A DNA stretch of 6,919 nucleotides from Actinomycetes bacterium (GTDB lineage: Bacteria; Actinomycetota; Aquicultoria; CAJVYJ01; JAUVQD01): assembly GCA_030598355.1 (NCBI GenBank), contig JAUVQD010000075.1:1-6919 (forward strand). The letters run 5' to 3'. Each line of letters opens with the position of its first letter. The first letter of the stretch is position 1. The translations under genes and the position numbers were made by a program. This document shows positions 1 through 6,919 of the stretch, one piece after another. The notes below the pieces were generated by a model, which saw only the letters and a list, made by a program, of their open reading frames with translations, did no database searches and was not told where the DNA came from.

Positions 1-134
1 CGGTTTTTCGCGTCCCGATATGTCCAGAAGACAACGCTGACCCATAGGACCACAAGAAAGACCCTTATAAGCACCAGGAAAAAACGAAAAAACGGTGAAC
101 TGAAGAAATTGACAATATTGTTGATTGAGTCCAT
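1..134 (-). CDS. Small membrane protein, 5' part only (runs off the left edge)
   Basis: The first 44 codons are visible, beginning MDSINNIVNFFSS. I do not recognise the family with certainty. Residues 1-14 are polar to amphipathic, residues about 17-39 form one strongly hydrophobic, aromatic-rich segment (FFRFFLVLIRVFLVVLW and on), and a charged WTYRDAKNR stretch follows. This looks like one N-terminal transmembrane helix with a basic cytoplasmic exit. From memory, actinobacterial small proteins with a helix followed by a Y-x-D-A-(K/R)-x-R motif often continue into a zinc-ribbon domain, but that part would be outside the window. The start is fixed by a TGA in the same frame two codons upstream (138-140) and by a promoter whose -10 box ends 8 bp before the ATG. 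No Shine-Dalgarno sequence is present. A second open frame from an ATG at 144 overlaps it, but that ATG lies inside the -10 box and its product has no coherent character. It is the same strand as folC, 66 bp downstream of it. Confidence 0.6.
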   Translation of the reverse strand, partial: MDSINNIVNFFSSPFFRFFLVLIRVFLVVLWVSVVFWTYRDAKN

Positions 135-142
135 AGATCAAC

Positions 143-172
143 ATGATACCAGAGCGGATCGATTTGTGGCAA
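143..172 (-). promoter_or_regulatory. Predicted sigma-70-type promoter of the small membrane gene, probably giving a leaderless mRNA
   Basis: On the minus strand TTGCCA (172-167, 5 of 6 to TTGACA) is followed by an 18-bp spacer and TATCAT (148-143, 5 of 6 to TATAAT). The -10 is preceded by TGG, which also satisfies the extended -10 pattern. Eight bases separate the -10 box from the ATG at 134, so transcription would start at or within about two bases of the start codon. Both boxes were read directly; the start site is inferred. Confidence 0.55.
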
Positions 173-209
173 AAACAAAAAACACAAAAGAGGCACGGTT
201 CTATCCCTC
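171..209 (-). terminator. Possible weak terminator after folC
   Basis: A short GAGG/CCTC pairing (arms 206-209 and 190-193) spans the folC stop codon and is followed on the minus strand by a U-rich run broken only by G residues (189-171). The stem has only four pairs with a 12-base loop, so it is a poor intrinsic terminator. It is listed because the U-rich tract sits exactly between folC and the next promoter. Read-through from valS-folC into the small gene is equally possible. Confidence 0.2.
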
Positions 210-1496
210 AGTTCTACTTTCGATATATTTTCTGATCATGCCGACTAAATACAAGGAGCCCGTAACTGCCACCAGGCCTTTTCCTCCAGCAATTGATTTC
301 GCTTTTTCAAGACCCTCTATCGGGTCGGTGACCGAAATGGCGCGCGCGCCGAGAGACCTGGCGATCTTCGCAAGCTCGATTGAACCACTTGCGCGCGGAC
401 TGTCGCTGGTGGTGAAGATGATGTCGGCATCTATCCGGCAAATACTCTCAACCATCGCACTGGCCTCTTTGTCTTTGAGGATCGAAATCAAAAAAACCAA
501 TCGCCGGTCGTCATATTCCGATTTTAAGAATTGAAGAAACCTCTCAATGCCGGCTGGATTATGGGCACCATCCAAAAGCAGATCGGGGCGGCCGTGAATT
601 AGTTCCGCCCGCCCGGACACCATCGAGTTAAAGAGCACGGCCCGTACTTCGTCGATTTCAAGAGCGTGGTTAAGATAAGTCTCAGCGCTCACCATGCCCA
701 GTAAAGCATTATCGGCCTGCCAAGGGCCGCCGGCTGGCAAATCAATATCAGTGTAAGCGCCAAGCGGTGTTGAAAAGATCAGTTTACCGGTACTGGCAGC
801 GGCCTCGAAATCGCGGCCGTATCTTAGCAAACTCGCGTTGACATCGTGAGCTCTTTTCTCAAAAATCGACATAACTTCTTTTGAAACAGGTCCGACAACC
901 ACGCGATTGTTTTCTTTAATTACGTAGGCTTTCTCAGCCGCGATATCTGTTATCTCAGGTCCCAGCCAAGCCGCATGGTCAAGACTGACGTTTGTTATAA
1001 CCCCAACTTTGGGCTCACCTACGCTTGTGGCATCCCATCTCGCACCCATTCCGACTTCCAAAACCGCCACATCGACTCTGGCCTTAAAAGCAAAATACGC
1101 CAAGGCCGCGGCCGTGAGAACTTCGAATTGGGTAATCTTGCGCCCCTTAAGCGTCGCCTCGGCAGCCTCCACTTTATCTTGCACCAACCTGCCGATATCG
1201 GCAAAATCATCTTCTGTAATCTCTACGCCATCAACCATAATACGCTCCCGGTAACCGATAAGATGAGGGGAGGTATAGACTCCGACTCTCTGACCGTGAG
1301 CGGTCAAGAGCGACTGGATGATTCGCGAGGTCGATGTTTTTCCGTTGGTCCCGGTGACCTGGATAAGATCGAATTTCGTTTGAGGATCGTCTAATTCACG
1401 GCAAAGGGCAAGAATCCCCGCTAGCGACGGTTCTATCCCCAGGTTTTCGAGCTTATCGAGGTATGTAGAGAAGGTGCTTTGCCCGGAGCCATTCAT
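201..1496 (-). CDS. folC: Folylpolyglutamate synthase / dihydrofolate synthase (FolC), complete
   Basis: This cytoplasmic Mur-ligase-family enzyme adds glutamate to dihydropteroate and/or reduced folates using ATP. The 431-residue length is normal. Visible motifs are the P-loop GTNGKT (49-54), TSPHL with GYRERI (75-86), EVGMGARWDAT (147-157), ITNVSLDH (167-174), EKAYVIK with the lysine that is carbamylated in the family (K189), SGRAE (294-298), the C-terminal-domain LDGAHNP (308-314) and the closing VTGSLYLVG (411-419). Departures from the common forms are SGR for PGR, A152 where glycine is usual, and Y191 where EKAGIIK is usual; the catalytic residues remain. The ATG overlaps the valS stop as ATGA and has no clear ribosome binding site, so translation probably depends on termination-reinitiation from valS. 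The valS-folC order is common in Firmicutes and Actinobacteria. Whether it is bifunctional or only polyglutamylating cannot be told from sequence alone. Confidence 0.96.
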   Translation of the reverse strand: MNGSGQSTFSTYLDKLENLGIEPSLAGILALCRELDDPQTKFDLIQVTGTNGKTSTSRIIQSLLTAHGQRVGVYTSPHLIGYRERIMVDGVEITEDDFADIGRLVQDKVEAAEATLKGRKITQFEVLTAAALAYFAFKARVDVAVLEVGMGARWDATSVGEPKVGVITNVSLDHAAWLGPEITDIAAEKAYVIKENNRVVVGPVSKEVMSIFEKRAHDVNASLLRYGRDFEAAASTGKLIFSTPLGAYTDIDLPAGGPWQADNALLGMVSAETYLNHALEIDEVRAVLFNSMVSGRAELIHGRPDLLLDGAHNPAGIERFLQFLKSEYDDRRLVFLISILKDKEASAMVESICRIDADIIFTTSDSPRASGSIELAKIARSLGARAISVTDPIEGLEKAKSIAGGKGLVAVTGSLYLVGMIRKYIESRTEG

Positions 1497-4204
1497 TGGG
1501 CAAGGCGGGCCAGCTGCTCTTCTATTTTTTGACGACGAAGATCGAGCTGGCTGTGCTTGTCTTTCTGTTTGTTGACGATCTCAGGAGGAGCTTTAGCTAT
1601 AAACTTTTCATTGGCCAGCTTGGCATCAACCTTAGCAATCTCTACTTCGAGTTGAGCGAGCTCCTTGGCGAGACGCGCCTTTTCTTTATCGATATCGACA
1701 AGGCCCGCCAACGGTATACAGACTTCAATTCCGCCGACAACCCCTATCGCCGATTGGCGTGGCCGGTCTATATTGACATTAACTTCTAACTCGCTTATCC
1801 CCGCCAACTGCCTGATCAGTTGATTCGTGTCTTTAATGGGCTCAAGATCTGATTCCACCTTGGCGCTTGCCAGAACTCTAATTCTCGCGGATGGAGGCAC
1901 CTTGTGCTCAGCCCGAATTGTACGAACAGAAGTGACAACCCCCTGCAACACTTCGATTTCTTTTTCGGCTTTATCATCAAGAAGGGCCGGATCGACTACC
2001 GGCCAGTCAGCTACCATTAGACTCTCGCCGGCCGTCGGCAGCTTTTGCCAAATCTCTTCAGTTATAAAAGGCATGAAAGGATGGAGCAGCCTTAATGCTG
2101 TGTCCAGAACTTTCACCAGCACAACTTTTGTCATCAACTGATCGTGAGTCGCAGCACTAAACCGAGTGTCGGTCTCGCCCGCCGGGGCTTCACCCTCTAT
2201 TTTTGCATAGAGCTTGGGCTTTGTGAGCTCCAGATACCAATCGCAGAACTCGTTCCAGAAAAATTCATAAAGCTGTCTCGCGGCTCCGCCAAAATCATAT
2301 TCGTCGAGAGAGGTCGATACTCCATCGACGAGCCTTTGACTTCTCGACAGAATCCATCGGTCCGGCAAACTAATATCTTTCTCGCTTAAGCTGTCTAAGG
2401 TTGCCTTAATCGGCGCCGCGTCGTTTTCATCTATATTCATCAAAACGAATCGAGCCGCGTTCCAGATTTTGTTGGCAAAATTGCGGCTCATTTCCAGTTT
2501 TTCCTCAGAAAAACGCATATCTTGCATTGTTGTCGCTTGTACCATCAATCCAAAACGGGTCGCGTCAGTGCCATACTTCTCAATTAACCCAAGCGGATCG
2601 ATGCCAGTTCCTAAAGATTTGCTCATTCGCCGGCCCTCTGAATTAAGAACAGTTGGATGAATTATGACCGTGTCAAAAGGAATTTCATCGACAAACTTTA
2701 AACCACTCATGATCATGCGGGCGACCCAAAGATATAAAATGTCACGGGCAGTCGATAAAACAGATGTCGGATAAAAGTAAGCCAGATCAGCAGTCTCCTC
2801 CGGCCAACCAAGAGTAGCGAAAGGCCAGAGCGCTGAACTGAACCAGGTATCTAGAACATCGGGATCCCTCTTGAGATCGCTGCCACCACACTTTGTGCAA
2901 ACACTCGGGGTCGTTGTCGCCACTACTGTCTCTCCACAAGCCTGGCAATACCAAGCGGGTATTTGATGTCCCCACCATATCTGGCGAGAGATACACCAAT
3001 CGCGAATATTATCCATCCAGTCAAAGTAGACCCGCGCCCACCGGTCAGGTGAAAACTTGACCTTTCCTTCCCTGACAACATCGATAGCCGGGGCTGCCTG
3101 TGGCTTCATGTCAACAAACCATTGCTCCGAGAGGTATGGCTCAATTATCGTATGACAACGATAACAATGACCGACCGCGTGAAGGTGCGACTCAAACTTT
3201 TCTAACAGATTTTCTTCCTCTAGATCCTTAACCACTGCTTCGCGGGCGTCAAATCTATCTTGGCCGGCAAATTTCCCGCCATTCTTATTGATACGACCAT
3301 CCGTCTCAAAGATATTTATCTGTTCAAGGTCGTGTCGCATGCCGATCTCAAAATCGTATGGATCATGGGCTGGAGTAACTTTAAGGGCGCCCGTCCCGAA
3401 TGCCGGATCAACATGATCGTCAGCAATAATCGTGAGCTCCCTGCCAACCAGCGGCAATATGGCTTTCTTGCCCACCAGATGTTTGTATCGTTTATCGTCG
3501 GGATTAACAGCAATCGCGGTATCTCCTAACATCGTCTCCGGTCGAGTTGTGGCAATAATCAGGTCACCAGACTCGCCAACTAGAGGATATTTGATATGCC
3601 ACAAACCACCCTCAAGATCACGATGTTCGACCTCGATATCAGAGAGAGCGGTATGGCAACGAGGACACCAATTGATTATGCGATGACCGCGATAGATAAG
3701 ACCATCTTCATAGAGACGAACGAAGACCTCCTTGACTGCCTGAGAATAGCGTTCATCCATCGTAAATCGCTCGCGTGACCAATCACATGAACAACCAAGG
3801 CGTTTAAGCTGGTTGATAATTGTAGCCCCATACTCTTCTTTCCACTGCCAAACGCGCTCAACAAATTTGTCCCGCCCAACATCTTGTCTCGTCAACCCTT
3901 CTGCCTCAAGTTGTTGCTCAACTTTGTTCTGGGTGGCAATGCCGGCATGATCAGTTCCCGGAAGCCATAAAGTTGAGTAACCCTGCATGCGCTTGGACCT
4001 GATGATCACGTCTTGAATAGTATTGTTGAGGGCATGGCCCATATGAAGCGAACCGGTTACATTGGGCGGAGGTATAACAATCGTAAATGGCTCTTTCGAG
4101 TCGTCGATTTGAGCTTCGAAATATTTCTTATCTTCCCAAAATGGATACCAGGTTGATTCGGTCTGAGCCGGATCATAAATTTTTGAGAGTGTCTCATCTG
4201 TCAT
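1493..4204 (-). CDS. valS: Valyl-tRNA synthetase (ValS), complete
   Basis: This class I synthetase charges tRNA-Val in the cytoplasm and edits misactivated threonine. At 903 residues it is full length. In order: the HIGH motif as HMGH (54-57) after PPNVTGS; a Cys pair CPRC (180-183); the CP1 editing domain with ATTRPETM (218-225) and PAHDPYDFEIG (278-288); a second pair CYRC (347-350); a zinc-ribbon-like set C420, C423, C436, C439; DTWFSS (452-457); the KMSKS loop as RMSKS (526-530) followed by LGTGIDPLGLIEKYGTDATRFGL-type sequence; the anticodon-binding helical domain (about 610-770); and the C-terminal tRNA-binding coiled coil (about 836-900, heptad-like K/E/L). KMSKS to RMSKS is a conservative change. 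The start agrees with the usual SKIYDP..TE..WY.FWE N-terminus. No Shine-Dalgarno lies upstream; an extended -10 box sits 7 bp before the ATG, so the mRNA is probably leaderless. It is followed by folC with a 4-bp overlap. Confidence 0.98.
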   Translation of the reverse strand: MTDETLSKIYDPAQTESTWYPFWEDKKYFEAQIDDSKEPFTIVIPPPNVTGSLHMGHALNNTIQDVIIRSKRMQGYSTLWLPGTDHAGIATQNKVEQQLEAEGLTRQDVGRDKFVERVWQWKEEYGATIINQLKRLGCSCDWSRERFTMDERYSQAVKEVFVRLYEDGLIYRGHRIINWCPRCHTALSDIEVEHRDLEGGLWHIKYPLVGESGDLIIATTRPETMLGDTAIAVNPDDKRYKHLVGKKAILPLVGRELTIIADDHVDPAFGTGALKVTPAHDPYDFEIGMRHDLEQINIFETDGRINKNGGKFAGQDRFDAREAVVKDLEEENLLEKFESHLHAVGHCYRCHTIIEPYLSEQWFVDMKPQAAPAIDVVREGKVKFSPDRWARVYFDWMDNIRDWCISRQIWWGHQIPAWYCQACGETVVATTTPSVCTKCGGSDLKRDPDVLDTWFSSALWPFATLGWPEETADLAYFYPTSVLSTARDILYLWVARMIMSGLKFVDEIPFDTVIIHPTVLNSEGRRMSKSLGTGIDPLGLIEKYGTDATRFGLMVQATTMQDMRFSEEKLEMSRNFANKIWNAARFVLMNIDENDAAPIKATLDSLSEKDISLPDRWILSRSQRLVDGVSTSLDEYDFGGAARQLYEFFWNEFCDWYLELTKPKLYAKIEGEAPAGETDTRFSAATHDQLMTKVVLVKVLDTALRLLHPFMPFITEEIWQKLPTAGESLMVADWPVVDPALLDDKAEKEIEVLQGVVTSVRTIRAEHKVPPSARIRVLASAKVESDLEPIKDTNQLIRQLAGISELEVNVNIDRPRQSAIGVVGGIEVCIPLAGLVDIDKEKARLAKELAQLEVEIAKVDAKLANEKFIAKAPPEIVNKQKDKHSQLDLRRQKIEEQLARLAQ

Positions 4205-4211
4205 GACGGTG

Positions 4212-4220
4212 ATTTTAGCA
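4212..4220 (-). promoter_or_regulatory. Predicted extended -10 promoter of valS-folC, leaderless
   Basis: The minus strand reads TGCTAAAAT: a TGn element directly followed by TAAAAT (4217-4212, 5 of 6 to TATAAT). Seven bases (CACCGTC) separate it from the valS ATG at 4204, so the expected transcription start is the A of the ATG itself or a base beside it. The -35 position falls in the GC-rich terminator stem (about 4235-4240) and has no TTGACA likeness, so this would be an extended -10 promoter. The upstream T-rich run comes from the terminator. Confidence 0.6.
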
Positions 4221-4229
4221 TAAAAATAA

Positions 4230-4260
4230 AAAAAGCCGCCTAGACACTAGGCGGCTTTTT
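4230..4260 (-). terminator. Strong intrinsic terminator after clpX (symmetrical, could work on both strands)
   Basis: The inverted repeat has 14-bp arms (4230-4243 and 4247-4260) around a 3-base loop. The core is GCCGCCTAG/CTAGGCGGC, nine pairs and GC-rich, flanked by A5/T5. On the minus strand the hairpin is followed by seven T, then ATTTTTA, a classic rho-independent signal 12 bp after the clpX stop codon. On the plus strand a T5 run also follows the stem, but no plus-strand gene leads into it. Confidence 0.93.
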
Positions 4261-4272
4261 GAACTGTAGTCT

Positions 4273-5565
4273 TTAAGCCGAAGCTTCTTCTTCGGACGCC
4301 TCTTCTTCTGACTCTTTAGGGGCTTCTCCTACAGCCTCGGACACCAGGGCCGGCTCTACTCCATCGTTGATCACTTCTTCGGTGATTACACATTTCGTAA
4401 CATTTGGAAGTGAGGGTATATCATACATAACATTTAATAACGCGTCTTCCATGATCGCCCGCAACCCTCGTGCTCCACTCGACCTGCTGAGTGCTTTTTC
4501 TGCGATAGCTATTAGAGACTCATCGTTAAAAACAAGCTCGACATTGTCATAAGCAAAGAACTTATGGTACTGCTTGACCAGAGCGTTTCTCGGCTCCCGT
4601 AATATTAGCACCAAGTCGTCTCGGGTCAGATTGTTGACGGTCGCTACCACTGGCAATCGACCGACAAACTCAGGTATCAGACCAAACTTTAGAAGGTCCT
4701 CGGGAAGAAGGTTGTTGAGAATATTTCCGATATCTTTATCTTCACGTTTCTTAATGTCGGCTCCAAACCCAATACCTTTTTTACCAATCCGGTTTTCGAT
4801 CATTTTTTCTATACCGTTAAAAGCGCCGCCGCAGATAAACAAGACGTTTGTAGTGTCAATCTGAATAAACTCTTGATGCGGATGTTTGCGCCCGCCTTGC
4901 GGTGGTACGCTCGCCTCCGTGCCCTCTAATATCTTAAGCAGGGCTTGCTGAACACCTTCGCCTGAAACATCTCTAGTTATTGATGGATTTTCAGATTTCC
5001 GAGCAATCTTATCGATCTCGTCAATATAGATTATTCCTGCTTCGGCTTTTTTGACGTCGTAGTCGGCCGATTGGATCAGCTTTAATAAAATGTTCTCGAC
5101 GTCTTCACCTACGTATCCGGCTTCGGTTAAAGCCGTCGCGTCCGCAATTGCAAACGGGACATTTAGAATCCTAGCCAGCGTTTGTGCCAGTAAGGTTTTG
5201 CCGCAACCAGTTGGTCCGAGTAATAGGATATTGCTCTTTGCCAACTCAACGTCATTTTCGTGCTGTGGCCCAACTTGTATCCGCTTATAGTGATTATAAA
5301 CAGCTACCGAGAGAATCTTTTTTGCGTTGTCCTGACCAATTATGAAGTCGTTGAGAATTTCATAAATCTCGCGGGGTTTAGGTAGATCCTCAAGCTTAAG
5401 TTGAACCTCCTCGCTCAACTCTTCATCGATTATTTCGTTACATAAATCGATGCACTCATCGCAAACATAGACACCGGGGCCCGCGATCAGTTTTCTAACC
5501 TGTCTTTGACTTTTTCCGCAGAATGAGCATTTTAGTTGCTCCGTGCTGTCGCTAAACTTTGCCAT
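4273..5565 (-). CDS. clpX: ClpX, ATP-dependent unfoldase of the ClpXP protease, complete
   Basis: ClpX is a hexameric AAA+ unfoldase that recognises tagged or native substrates, unfolds them and threads them into ClpP. The 430-residue protein has every expected element: an N-terminal C4 zinc-binding domain (C13, C16, C35, C38); Walker A GPTGCGKT (117-124); the pore-1 loop GYVG (150-153); Walker B IIYIDEID (178-185); the RKH pore loop (226-228); the ClpP-docking IGF loop (265-267); the arginine finger in PEFVGRLP (R303); and sensor 2 GARGLR (364-369, R366). The last 20 residues form a very acidic tail, E/S/A-rich from about 411, as in many ClpX proteins but rather long. The start is supported by AAGGGGG five bases upstream. 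clpP lies 10 bp upstream, and the terminator follows the stop codon directly, so clpX is the last gene of the tig-clpP-clpX unit. Confidence 0.98.
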   Translation of the reverse strand: MAKFSDSTEQLKCSFCGKSQRQVRKLIAGPGVYVCDECIDLCNEIIDEELSEEVQLKLEDLPKPREIYEILNDFIIGQDNAKKILSVAVYNHYKRIQVGPQHENDVELAKSNILLLGPTGCGKTLLAQTLARILNVPFAIADATALTEAGYVGEDVENILLKLIQSADYDVKKAEAGIIYIDEIDKIARKSENPSITRDVSGEGVQQALLKILEGTEASVPPQGGRKHPHQEFIQIDTTNVLFICGGAFNGIEKMIENRIGKKGIGFGADIKKREDKDIGNILNNLLPEDLLKFGLIPEFVGRLPVVATVNNLTRDDLVLILREPRNALVKQYHKFFAYDNVELVFNDESLIAIAEKALSRSSGARGLRAIMEDALLNVMYDIPSLPNVTKCVITEEVINDGVEPALVSEAVGEAPKESEEEASEEEASA

Positions 5566-5570
5566 AGCGA

Positions 5571-5577
5571 CCCCCTT
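5571..5577 (-). promoter_or_regulatory. Ribosome binding site of clpX, overlapping the clpP stop codon
   Basis: AAGGGGG, one mismatch to AAGGAGG, lies five bases before the clpX ATG. Its first two A residues are the last two bases of the clpP TAA. A ribosome finishing clpP therefore covers this site, which favours coupled synthesis of peptidase and unfoldase. Confidence 0.8.
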
Positions 5578-6163
5578 ATCTTTTTCTCTCTACTATAACT
5601 TCGTCGATTATACCATACTCTTTTGCCTGCTCAGCTGTCATTATAAAATCACGATCAGTATCTGTCTTTACTTTGTCCATGGTCTGGCCCGTATGTTGCG
5701 CCAATATCTCATCCAACAACGTGCGGGTTCGCACGATCTCTCGCGCTTGTATGTCTATGTCCACAGCTTGCCCCTGAGCACCGCCATGCGGTTGATGAAT
5801 CAAGACCCGCGAATTCGGCGTGGCAAATCTTTTTTTATTCTGGCCCGCGGTTAACAATAACGCCCCACCGCTGGCCGCTTGCCCGATACATATTGTTGAC
5901 ACATCAGGTTTGATATATTGCATCGTGTCGTAAATAGCCATAGTCGAGGTGATCACCCCTCCGGGACTATTTATATATAAATTGATATCTTTTTCCGGAT
6001 CGTCCGATTCAAGGTGCAGCATTTGCGCGATTATCAAATTTGCAATATCGTCATTGATTTCGCTGCCAAGAAAAATAATTCGTTCGTTCAGCAGTCTTGA
6101 AAAAATATCGTAAGAGCGCTCACCCCGCGCAGTTTGCTCAATTACTATCGGTACCAGACTCAT
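5576..6163 (-). CDS. clpP: ClpP, ATP-dependent Clp protease proteolytic subunit, complete
   Basis: ClpP is a serine peptidase that forms a double-heptamer chamber and degrades chains delivered by ClpX (or ClpA/ClpC). With the chosen start it has 195 residues, beginning [19 protein letters not shown], the standard mature-like N-terminus with almost no propeptide. The catalytic triad is S98 (GQAAS), H123 (LIHQP) and D172 (TDRD). The oxyanion-side SPGG (66-69) and the handle region around QAREI are present. The residue after the catalytic serine is glycine (ASGGA) where most ClpPs have methionine (ASMGA). Three in-frame ATGs exist at 6172, 6169 and 6163. The last is chosen because AAGGA (6176-6172) is 8 bases before it, while it overlaps or crowds the other two. 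The gene overlaps the end of tig by 26 bp in another frame and precedes clpX by 10 bp, as expected for a tig-clpP-clpX operon. Only one clpP lies here, unlike the clpP1-clpP2 pair of many Actinobacteria. Confidence 0.97.
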   Translation of the reverse strand: MSLVPIVIEQTARGERSYDIFSRLLNERIIFLGSEINDDIANLIIAQMLHLESDDPEKDINLYINSPGGVITSTMAIYDTMQYIKPDVSTICIGQAASGGALLLTAGQNKKRFATPNSRVLIHQPHGGAQGQAVDIDIQAREIVRTRTLLDEILAQHTGQTMDKVKTDTDRDFIMTAEQAKEYGIIDEVIVERKR

Positions 6164-6919
6164 GTGCATCATCCTTTTTCTTAATTTTTACTTTGGAGAC
6201 GAGAAAATCTACAGTCTTGTTCATAGACAGCCTGCTTTTCAAAAATTTGCGGCCGTCCATACCGTCTATCTCTGCTCTTAAGTCGTCAAGGTTTCTTTTC
6301 GAACCTTCGGCTAGCCGCATAATCTCTTCTTCAATATCTTCATCCGTAGCTTCGATATTCTCCTTGTCCATCAACGCTCCGAGAACCAATTCCGACTTAA
6401 GTGTTCTTTCAGCGTCAGTTTGGAAGTTCTTGCGAAGACCGGCCAGTTCCTCGCTTCCCTCAGGCATAATTGCGGAAAAATCGGCGCTTCCACCACCTTT
6501 TGCCATCCTCTCTTTAAAATCTCCAACCATTTGATCGATGCGCTGCTCAAGCATGGCCGCAGGTAACTCAGGTCCGCTTTCAGCTGCCAATGCGTCTACC
6601 GCGCTATTTCTGATAAAGTTTTCTCTTTCCTTTTCAATACGTTCTGTTGCTTCCCTCTTTAAGTCTTTCTTAAGTTCTTTTAAGTCTTCAAACTTGCTGA
6701 CATTCTTCGCAAACTCATCGTCAACCTTGGGTTTCTTTTTGCTCTTAATCTCTTTGACCTTAACTGCGAAAACCGCGTCTTTTCCAGCCAGGAACTCGCT
6801 TTGATAGTCTTTCGGAAAAGTCACTTTTACTTCTTTTTCACTCTTGGCTTTAGCCCCTTCCAGCTGGTCTTCAAAACCAGGAATAAAATCTCCTGATCCC
6901 AGCTCCAACATATAGTCAG
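6138..6919 (-). CDS. tig: Trigger factor, C-terminal part (5' end beyond the right edge)
   Basis: Trigger factor is the ribosome-bound chaperone that meets nascent chains at the exit tunnel and has peptidyl-prolyl isomerase activity. The window shows about the last 259 residues; families are usually 430-450 long, so the ribosome-binding domain and the first part of the isomerase domain are missing. The visible start, [19 protein letters not shown], is the well-conserved core of the FKBP-type domain. It continues through [19 protein letters not shown] to [10 protein letters not shown]. The helical C-terminal chaperone domain follows ([36 protein letters not shown] and the final helix [17 protein letters not shown]). 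The tail [16 protein letters not shown] is charged and carries the clpP ribosome binding site and start codon. The first ATG visible (6911) is internal, since the conserved D-Y precedes it in frame. It probably leads the tig-clpP-clpX operon; its promoter is outside the window. Confidence 0.96.
   Translation of the reverse strand, partial: DYMLELGSGDFIPGFEDQLEGAKAKSEKEVKVTFPKDYQSEFLAGKDAVFAVKVKEIKSKKKPKVDDEFAKNVSKFEDLKELKKDLKREATERIEKERENFIRNSAVDALAAESGPELPAAMLEQRIDQMVGDFKERMAKGGGSADFSAIMPEGSEELAGLRKNFQTDAERTLKSELVLGALMDKENIEATDEDIEEEIMRLAEGSKRNLDDLRAEIDGMDGRKFLKSRLSMNKTVDFLVSKVKIKKKDDAHESGTDSN
6172..6176 (-). promoter_or_regulatory. Ribosome binding site of clpP, inside the tig coding end
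   Basis: AAGGA lies in the lysine-rich last codons of tig, eight bases before the ATG at 6163. It decides the start: the ATG at 6172 shares its last base and the ATG at 6169 is only two bases away. Confidence 0.7.

Noticed and set aside
101..144. Alternative minus-strand frame from the ATG at 144
   Set aside because: The ATG is part of the predicted -10 box and the product lacks a transmembrane segment or other coherent features, unlike the frame from 134.
109..534. Plus-strand open frame of 141 codons across the folC 3' end
   Set aside because: It lies antisense to the conserved FolC C-terminal domain and the small gene, has no ribosome binding site, and its product has no recognisable character.
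975..1394. Plus-strand open frame of 139 codons inside folC
   Set aside because: It is an antisense shadow of the conserved FolC ATP-binding domain, without promoter or ribosome binding site.
4205..4272. T-box leader or other riboswitch before valS
   Set aside because: The gap is only 68 bp and is filled by the terminator and promoter; no antiterminator or T-box consensus is present.
4278..4295. Inverted repeat CCGAAG-6-CTTCGG near the end of clpX
   Set aside because: It arises from repeated GAA/GAG/GCT codons of the acidic tail and has no T-tract; the true terminator is just downstream.
6097..6534. Plus-strand open frame of 145 codons opposite tig
   Set aside because: Its serine/leucine-rich product is the usual reverse reading of lysine/glutamate-rich trigger factor codons.
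1..6919. Defence system, mobile element, CRISPR or other undescribed system
   Set aside because: All coding space is taken by conserved housekeeping genes in a normal arrangement; no direct repeats, transposase, integrase or unusual composition was seen.

Overview
All genes in this window lie on the minus strand. They are ordinary bacterial housekeeping genes for protein folding and turnover, tRNA charging and folate metabolism. Read in transcription order (right to left), the window holds the 3' part of tig (trigger factor), clpP, clpX, a strong hairpin terminator, valS, folC, and the first 44 codons of a small membrane-protein gene that leaves at the left edge. There are no RNA genes, mobile elements, CRISPR arrays or long repeats, and no gene-free stretch over 300 bases; the largest gaps are 68 bp (clpX-valS) and 66 bp (folC to the small gene).

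Right part (4273-6919): tig, clpP and clpX form one tight cluster. clpP starts inside the end of tig and its ribosome binding site lies in the last tig codons. clpX follows clpP after 10 bp, and its ribosome binding site overlaps the clpP stop codon. Trigger factor handles nascent chains at the ribosome; ClpX unfolds proteins and feeds them to the ClpP peptidase. A near-perfect palindrome with T-tracts closes this unit.

Left part (1-4230): valS appears to be driven by an extended -10 promoter right behind the terminator, with its start codon at the predicted transcription start, so its mRNA looks leaderless. folC overlaps valS by ATGA and is probably translationally coupled to it. The small gene at the left edge has a good -35/-10 pair, also placed so that its mRNA would begin at or within a few bases of the ATG.

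Organism: a bacterium with moderate GC content (mid-forties by eye). The order tig-clpP-clpX then valS-folC, two apparently leaderless genes, and the LGTGIDP context after the ValS KMSKS loop fit a deep-branching, lower-GC actinobacterial lineage (Coriobacteriia- or Aquicultor/OPB41-like). This is an inference; a Firmicutes-like or Chloroflexi-like host is not excluded. I found no undescribed system. The points worth a second look are the two leaderless promoters, the small membrane gene and a few residue changes in ClpP and FolC.
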